Shown: in pieces, positions 60,304-64,000 of the stretch
Numbering within the stretch: position 1 is the first letter of the stretch
Layout: every line of letters begins with the position of its first letter
Assembly: GCA_028277945.1 (NCBI GenBank)
Contig: JANQFH010000008.1
Location: 1 to 64,000 of the forward strand
Source: Oligoflexia bacterium
GTDB taxonomy: Bacteria; Bdellovibrionota_G; JANQFH01
DNA length: 64,000 nucleotides
Direction of reading: 5' to 3'
The notes under the pieces: model-generated
What the model saw: the letters and a program-made list of their open reading frames with translations, nothing else
Told to the model about the DNA's origin: nothing
Database searches by the model: none
Translations under genes and position numbers: made by a program

Positions 60304-61632
60304 GTGAAATCAAAGGGCTTGACATCTTTGCGACGTCTGCGCCAGGCATTCTCTGCGCCTATTATTATAAAGGTTATGGACCGTCTGCACCGTGCTGGCT
60401 TTCAAGCCTACGTCGTCGGCGGCAGTGTTCGTGATACCTTGTTAAATCGACCCGTTATAGATTGGGATGTGGCTACGGATGCCAGGGCAGAGACCGTCAC
60501 GCGGCTTTTTCAACGCACCGTACCGACCGGTATTGAGCATGGCACGGTGACCGTGCTCATAGGTAAGAGCGCCGTGGAGGTTACCACCTTTCGTCAAGAT
60601 GGTGACTACCGAGACCATCGTCGCCCAGCCGCGGTTCAGTTCGTCGGAACGATTGAGAGCGATCTTGGTCGCCGAGATTTTACCATCAACGCGCTGGCTT
60701 GGGACCTAGAGCAGGGTCGCCTTCTAGATCCTTATGGTGGTGTGAACGATCTTAAGAGGCGCTGTATCCGTACCGTGGGTAAGCCTAGCGCGCGTTTTGC
60801 CGAGGATGCCCTGCGCCTAATGCGTGCGGCTCGCTTTGCAGCTCAGTTGGGTTTTACCCTTGAGCCAGCGACTCTTGCTGCCATGTCTGCCCAGGCTCCT
60901 CTCATTGCCCACATATCCCATGAGCGCGTGCGTGATGAGTTGGTGAAGATACTCAACTCCCCTCGACCTGGCGATGGCTTGCGACTTTTATACCGAACTG
61001 CTCTGCTCAAGTGGATCTTACCTGAATTGTATAGGGCTCATAAAGATATCCGCGAGCACCGGTTTCGTACTGCGGATTGTTTGCGGCAGCAGGGCGCCGA
61101 TACCGCGGTTCTGCTCGCTGGGTTGCTGCACGGTCTTGGTAAAGCAGCCAGGCCTTCTGATAACGGCACTCCATGGAGCGAAAAACTGCTGCGCCGCCTC
61201 TGCTTTTCTAATCACGACATAAAAAGAGTGTCGCACCTTATCCGTAAACAGGCCATAGATTATGAGAAGCATTACAGTGATGCTGAACTGCGATTTCTTA
61301 TTGCTGATATCGGCAGAGAGGCGGTTGACGATGTCTGGCAGCTGCGCTTAGCCGATGTCGCGGCCAGGCGGCCGGCAAAGAGAAAAATCCGCCAAAAACT
61401 GGTAACCTTGGGTAAGCGGCTCAAGCAGCAGCTGAGACAACCGGCTGCCTATAGCGTCAGCGAAGTCGTGGTCAATGGTGAGGATGTCAAGCAGGTCTGT
61501 GGGCTGCGGCAGGGTAGGAAGGTTGGCTCGGTGTTGTCCGAGTTGTTGAAGTTGGTACTGCAGCAACCAGAGTTGAACCAACGGGAGATTCTGCTGCAGG
61601 TTCTTATAGAACGGTATCGACAGGAACGGTGA
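60304..61632 (+). CDS. cca: CCA-adding tRNA nucleotidyltransferase
   Basis: About 442 residues. Nucleotidyltransferase head: AYVVGGSVRDTLL, DWDVAT (catalytic Asp pair), RRDFTINALAWD; then EDALRLMRAARFAAQLGF. The poly(A) polymerase signature (GRRFxLxHV) is absent, so CCA addition is preferred. An HD-like position reads LLHGLGK, not LLHDIGK, so phosphohydrolase activity is probably lost. GTG 60304 is used; a TTG at 60268 is also open, and neither has a clear ribosome site. The tRNA-Arg here lacks CCA and needs this enzyme. Confidence 0.82.
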   Translation: MKSKGLTSLRRLRQAFSAPIIIKVMDRLHRAGFQAYVVGGSVRDTLLNRPVIDWDVATDARAETVTRLFQRTVPTGIEHGTVTVLIGKSAVEVTTFRQDGDYRDHRRPAAVQFVGTIESDLGRRDFTINALAWDLEQGRLLDPYGGVNDLKRRCIRTVGKPSARFAEDALRLMRAARFAAQLGFTLEPATLAAMSAQAPLIAHISHERVRDELVKILNSPRPGDGLRLLYRTALLKWILPELYRAHKDIREHRFRTADCLRQQGADTAVLLAGLLHGLGKAARPSDNGTPWSEKLLRRLCFSNHDIKRVSHLIRKQAIDYEKHYSDAELRFLIADIGREAVDDVWQLRLADVAARRPAKRKIRQKLVTLGKRLKQQLRQPAAYSVSEVVVNGEDVKQVCGLRQGRKVGSVLSELLKLVLQQPELNQREILLQVLIERYRQER

Positions 61633-63047
61633 TGAAAGCGTGGCATAGATGGTTTGTTGTTTTTCTCGTGCCCATCTTTGCGTTCCAGAGCCTGTTATTT
61701 TCTTTTGCGTCCTTTGATCGGCTTGCTGTTGCGCAGTCCGCGCCAGAGATTGCCATTGTTGGATTCCAACCTGCGGTCGAGGCTGTCGAGCGGGATCTGT
61801 TGGAGGGGCTAAGTAGCTATCTGCAAGGTCAAGCCAACGTAAGAGTGGTCTCTGCAGAGAGCGTCAACTCCTTCCTCACCAAGATGGAGCTGAAAGAAAC
61901 GAGTGACGCCCAGACAAAACTCAAACAGGCAGAAGAGTCGTTTCGTGCCGGTAAGCGCGCCTATGAGCTACTCAAGGCAGATGTTGCCGTTCGTGAATTT
62001 ACAGCGGCATTGCGTGCCTTTGAGAAGTCCATGGCCTATCTGGAGTCCAATCGCTACCTGCTGATGGCCTACCTATACCTGGGTATGAGCAAGTTTTTGC
62101 GCAAAAAAACCAAAGAGGGTCGAGACGCTATTCGTGCGATGATCGTCCTAGATCCAAAGCGCGCTTCACGTAAGCTCAGCGCCAAGTTTTTTCCACCCAA
62201 GATCATCAGCACCTACGAGGATATCAAACAGGAGGTGCTTGCCAACTCTAAGGCCACGCTCGAAGTAAACTCCACCCCCGAACGGGCTCGCGTACTTCTA
62301 GATGGCGTGCGTGTTGGTAGAACTCCCTACAAGGCAACTGGTTTGAGTGCCGGCAAACACTACGTCTCCGTATACAAACGGGGTTTTGCCAGGTGGTCGC
62401 AGGCTGTGACGTTGAAGCCAGGCAAAAACAGTGTCGATGCAGAACTCAAACGCAATCTTGCTTATCCACCGGTGGAACGGCGGGCTCTGTTTATCAGTCA
62501 AAGCACAGCTTTGCAGCAGACAGCCAAACAGCTCGGTGCCGATATTCTCTTGTTAGCAACCTTGCAAGCTGCACCGGCAAAAAAGTCTGCTTACCAAATC
62601 AAAGGTCAGCTTTTCAGCGCTTCTACAGGCAGCTTTAGCAGGGTTGAAGTGTTGCAGGTTGAAAACAGTGGCCTGGCAAAGCAACGTGGCTTTCGCTTTG
62701 GTAAAATTCTGTTGGACAACTTAAACGAGCAGGGCGCTGTAGTGCCATGGACGCGAGGTTCAGGCGACAGACTAGCCAAACAAGAGCCACAATCGGGACG
62801 TGAAGCTGATCTGCAAGTCCCTGCCTTGAGCGATGTTCCTGGTATTACTGAGACGGACATTCCAGAGCTGGCAGAGTGGCAAGCGATTAAGCGCTCACGC
62901 AAAAAGCCCTTCTATAAGAGCACTTGGTTCTGGGTGGTTGTTGGCGCGGTTGTGGCTGGTGGCGCCGGCGTGTTGGTTTTTACGGATATTGGTAAGAGCG
63001 ATGCCGATCACAATATTTTGGTCATTGACAATCCCTCCCTACCATGA
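61632..63047 (+). CDS. PEGA-domain membrane protein
   Basis: 471 residues. Signal or anchor segment near the N-terminus (VVFLVPIFAFQSLLFSFASF), a domain binding IAIVGFQPAVEAVERDLLEG, TPR-like helices (about 95-190), PEGA domain (TLEVNSTPERARVLLDGVRV; KHYVSVYKRGFARWSQ), and a C-terminal helix WFWVVVGAVVAGGAGVLVF. The ATG overlaps the cca stop (TGATG). Role unknown; PEGA proteins are common surface-linked proteins in deltaproteobacteria. Confidence 0.75.
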   Translation: MKAWHRWFVVFLVPIFAFQSLLFSFASFDRLAVAQSAPEIAIVGFQPAVEAVERDLLEGLSSYLQGQANVRVVSAESVNSFLTKMELKETSDAQTKLKQAEESFRAGKRAYELLKADVAVREFTAALRAFEKSMAYLESNRYLLMAYLYLGMSKFLRKKTKEGRDAIRAMIVLDPKRASRKLSAKFFPPKIISTYEDIKQEVLANSKATLEVNSTPERARVLLDGVRVGRTPYKATGLSAGKHYVSVYKRGFARWSQAVTLKPGKNSVDAELKRNLAYPPVERRALFISQSTALQQTAKQLGADILLLATLQAAPAKKSAYQIKGQLFSASTGSFSRVEVLQVENSGLAKQRGFRFGKILLDNLNEQGAVVPWTRGSGDRLAKQEPQSGREADLQVPALSDVPGITETDIPELAEWQAIKRSRKKPFYKSTWFWVVVGAVVAGGAGVLVFTDIGKSDADHNILVIDNPSLP

Positions 63048-64000
63048 ATGATGCATTCATGGATCAGGTTCTCAGCTTTATCAGAGCCAACCGGCAGCGT
63101 TTTCTCGATGAGCTCTTCACGCTCCTACGCATTCCCTCGGTGAGTACGAAGTCGGAACACCAAGAAGATATGCAACGCTGTGCCCAGCTGCTAGTCGAAG
63201 AATTTCAAAACATCGGTATGCCGGTTGTCGAACTGCACCAGACTCCGGGTCACCCGATTGTTTACGGCGAATGGCTGCAAGCGCCGGGCAAGCCAACGGT
63301 GCTCATCTATGGCCACTACGATGTCCAGCCACCCGAGCCCTTGGAGGAGTGGCACTCGCCGCCATTTGAACCGACGATTAAAAACGACGAGCTCTTCTGC
63401 CGTGGCAGCGCTGATAACAAGGGTCAGCTGTTTATTCACGTCAAGGCGGCAGAGGCCTTTCTCAAGCAGCGCGGTCGCCTGCCGATCAACGTCAAGTTCT
63501 TAATTGAGGGGGAAGAAGAGGTAGGTGGTGAGCACCTTGAGCAGTTCATCGTAGAAAATAAACAGAAGCTGCAGTGTGATGCTGCGTTGGTTTCAGATTC
63601 CCACATGTTTGCCAAAAACCTGCCAACCCTTGTGAGCAGCTTGCGCGGCATTGTTTACCTGCAAGTGGATGTGCAGGGCCCACGACAGGATCTGCACAGT
63701 GGCTGTTTTGGTGGAGCAGTTCAGAATCCGGCTAATGCTTTGGCGACAGTCATTGCCAAGCTCAAAGACGATAGCGGTCGCGTATTGATTCCCGGCTTTT
63801 ATGACAACGTTCGTGAGCTCTCTGCAACCGAGAAGAGTATGCTTGCGTCGCTGCCCTTTGATGAAGAGGAGTACCGTAAGGAGCTCGGTGTTAAAGCACT
63901 CTTTGGTGAATCAGGCTTCGGGGTGTTAACCCACGTTGCCGCAAGGCCAACCTTAGACGTCAACGGCATCCTGAGTGGTTACACGGGTGAGGGTGCCAAG
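63044..64000 (+). CDS. M20-family metallopeptidase / dipeptidase (partial)
   Basis: At least 319 residues; the gene runs off the window. VLIYGHYDVQPPEP (zinc His, Asp), FCRGSADNKGQL and IEGEEEVGG (catalytic Glu pair) match M20 dipeptidases of the CNDP/DapE-like group. The ATG overlaps the PEGA stop (ATGA). Likely cytoplasmic dipeptide hydrolysis. Confidence 0.9.
   Translation, partial: MNDAFMDQVLSFIRANRQRFLDELFTLLRIPSVSTKSEHQEDMQRCAQLLVEEFQNIGMPVVELHQTPGHPIVYGEWLQAPGKPTVLIYGHYDVQPPEPLEEWHSPPFEPTIKNDELFCRGSADNKGQLFIHVKAAEAFLKQRGRLPINVKFLIEGEEEVGGEHLEQFIVENKQKLQCDAALVSDSHMFAKNLPTLVSSLRGIVYLQVDVQGPRQDLHSGCFGGAVQNPANALATVIAKLKDDSGRVLIPGFYDNVRELSATEKSMLASLPFDEEEYRKELGVKALFGESGFGVLTHVAARPTLDVNGILSGYTGEGAK

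Overview
The window looks like the chromosome of a Gram-negative bacterium of the deltaproteobacterial or Myxococcota type. This is inferred from three things. The gene order icd-mdh-sucC-sucD-ndk is familiar from that group. Proteins joining PilZ, DUF4388 and J-like regions are common there, as are Tgl/PilF-like TPR lipoproteins, PEGA proteins and a Lys/Arg-rich histone-H1-like protein. OmpA, signal-peptide and lipobox proteins show an outer membrane. The species cannot be named from the sequence. Functions below rest on recognising motifs and families by eye; no searches were run.

Positions 127-21360 form an AT-richer genomic island integrated in an initiator tRNA gene (tRNA-fMet, 21316-21392, minus strand). 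A 26-nt exact copy of the anticodon/T-arm part of that tRNA lies at 127-152. Beyond it is a decayed copy of the displaced 3' end. The island's integrase is at 17518-18621, with two excisionase-like genes and two paralogous RHH-like genes nearby. Cargo falls in blocks: (i) a HigB toxin, a HigA/ImmA-IrrE protein, a beta/sce7725 protein and a convergent sce7726 protein; (ii) an HTH gene, hsdM, hsdS, hsdR and a Cas4-like plus DEDD nuclease (DUF2779-like); (iii) small genes including an XRE regulator, a lipoprotein, a TPR-like protein, an HTH/zinc-knuckle protein and an HNH endonuclease; (iv) at the tRNA end, a PIN-GNAT-PUA/EVE fusion, an ASCH protein and a P-loop kinase-like protein in one overlapping operon. 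Block (iv) is the best candidate for a little-described system. Block (i) is second.

From 21.4 to 42 kb is mostly core genome: murJ, two outer-membrane proteins, a small block with a clamp-like protein and a truncated TrpR-like gene, and a minus-strand operon of diheme peroxidase, PhnD-, PhnC- and PhnE-like ABC proteins and an outer-membrane protein. That operon has a DtxR/IdeR-like box upstream and is divergent from an MntR orthologue. feoAB follows with a near-perfect Fur box. Then come a HEPN-like protein, a GNAT enzyme, an FMN reductase, a REC-kinase-REC protein, and a secreted trypsin-like protease with a coupled partner.

A second, miniature island (about 42035-44350) sits at a tRNA-Arg(CCG) gene. 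It has the same architecture: a mutated tRNA 3' fragment at the far left and the intact tRNA at the right. It carries a second secreted protease and a BrnT/BrnA pair, but no integrase. A cluster of DnaA boxes lies just upstream of this tRNA.

From 44.6 to 54.6 kb is a tightly packed minus-strand series: icd, mdh, sucC, sucD, ndk, mtnP, an unknown gene, a TPR lipoprotein, mgtE, recO and mazG. Then follow efp, the histone-like gene with 48-bp tandem repeats, a giant pilin-like protein with a PilZ partner, a CCA-adding enzyme, a PEGA protein, and an M20 peptidase that runs off the window.
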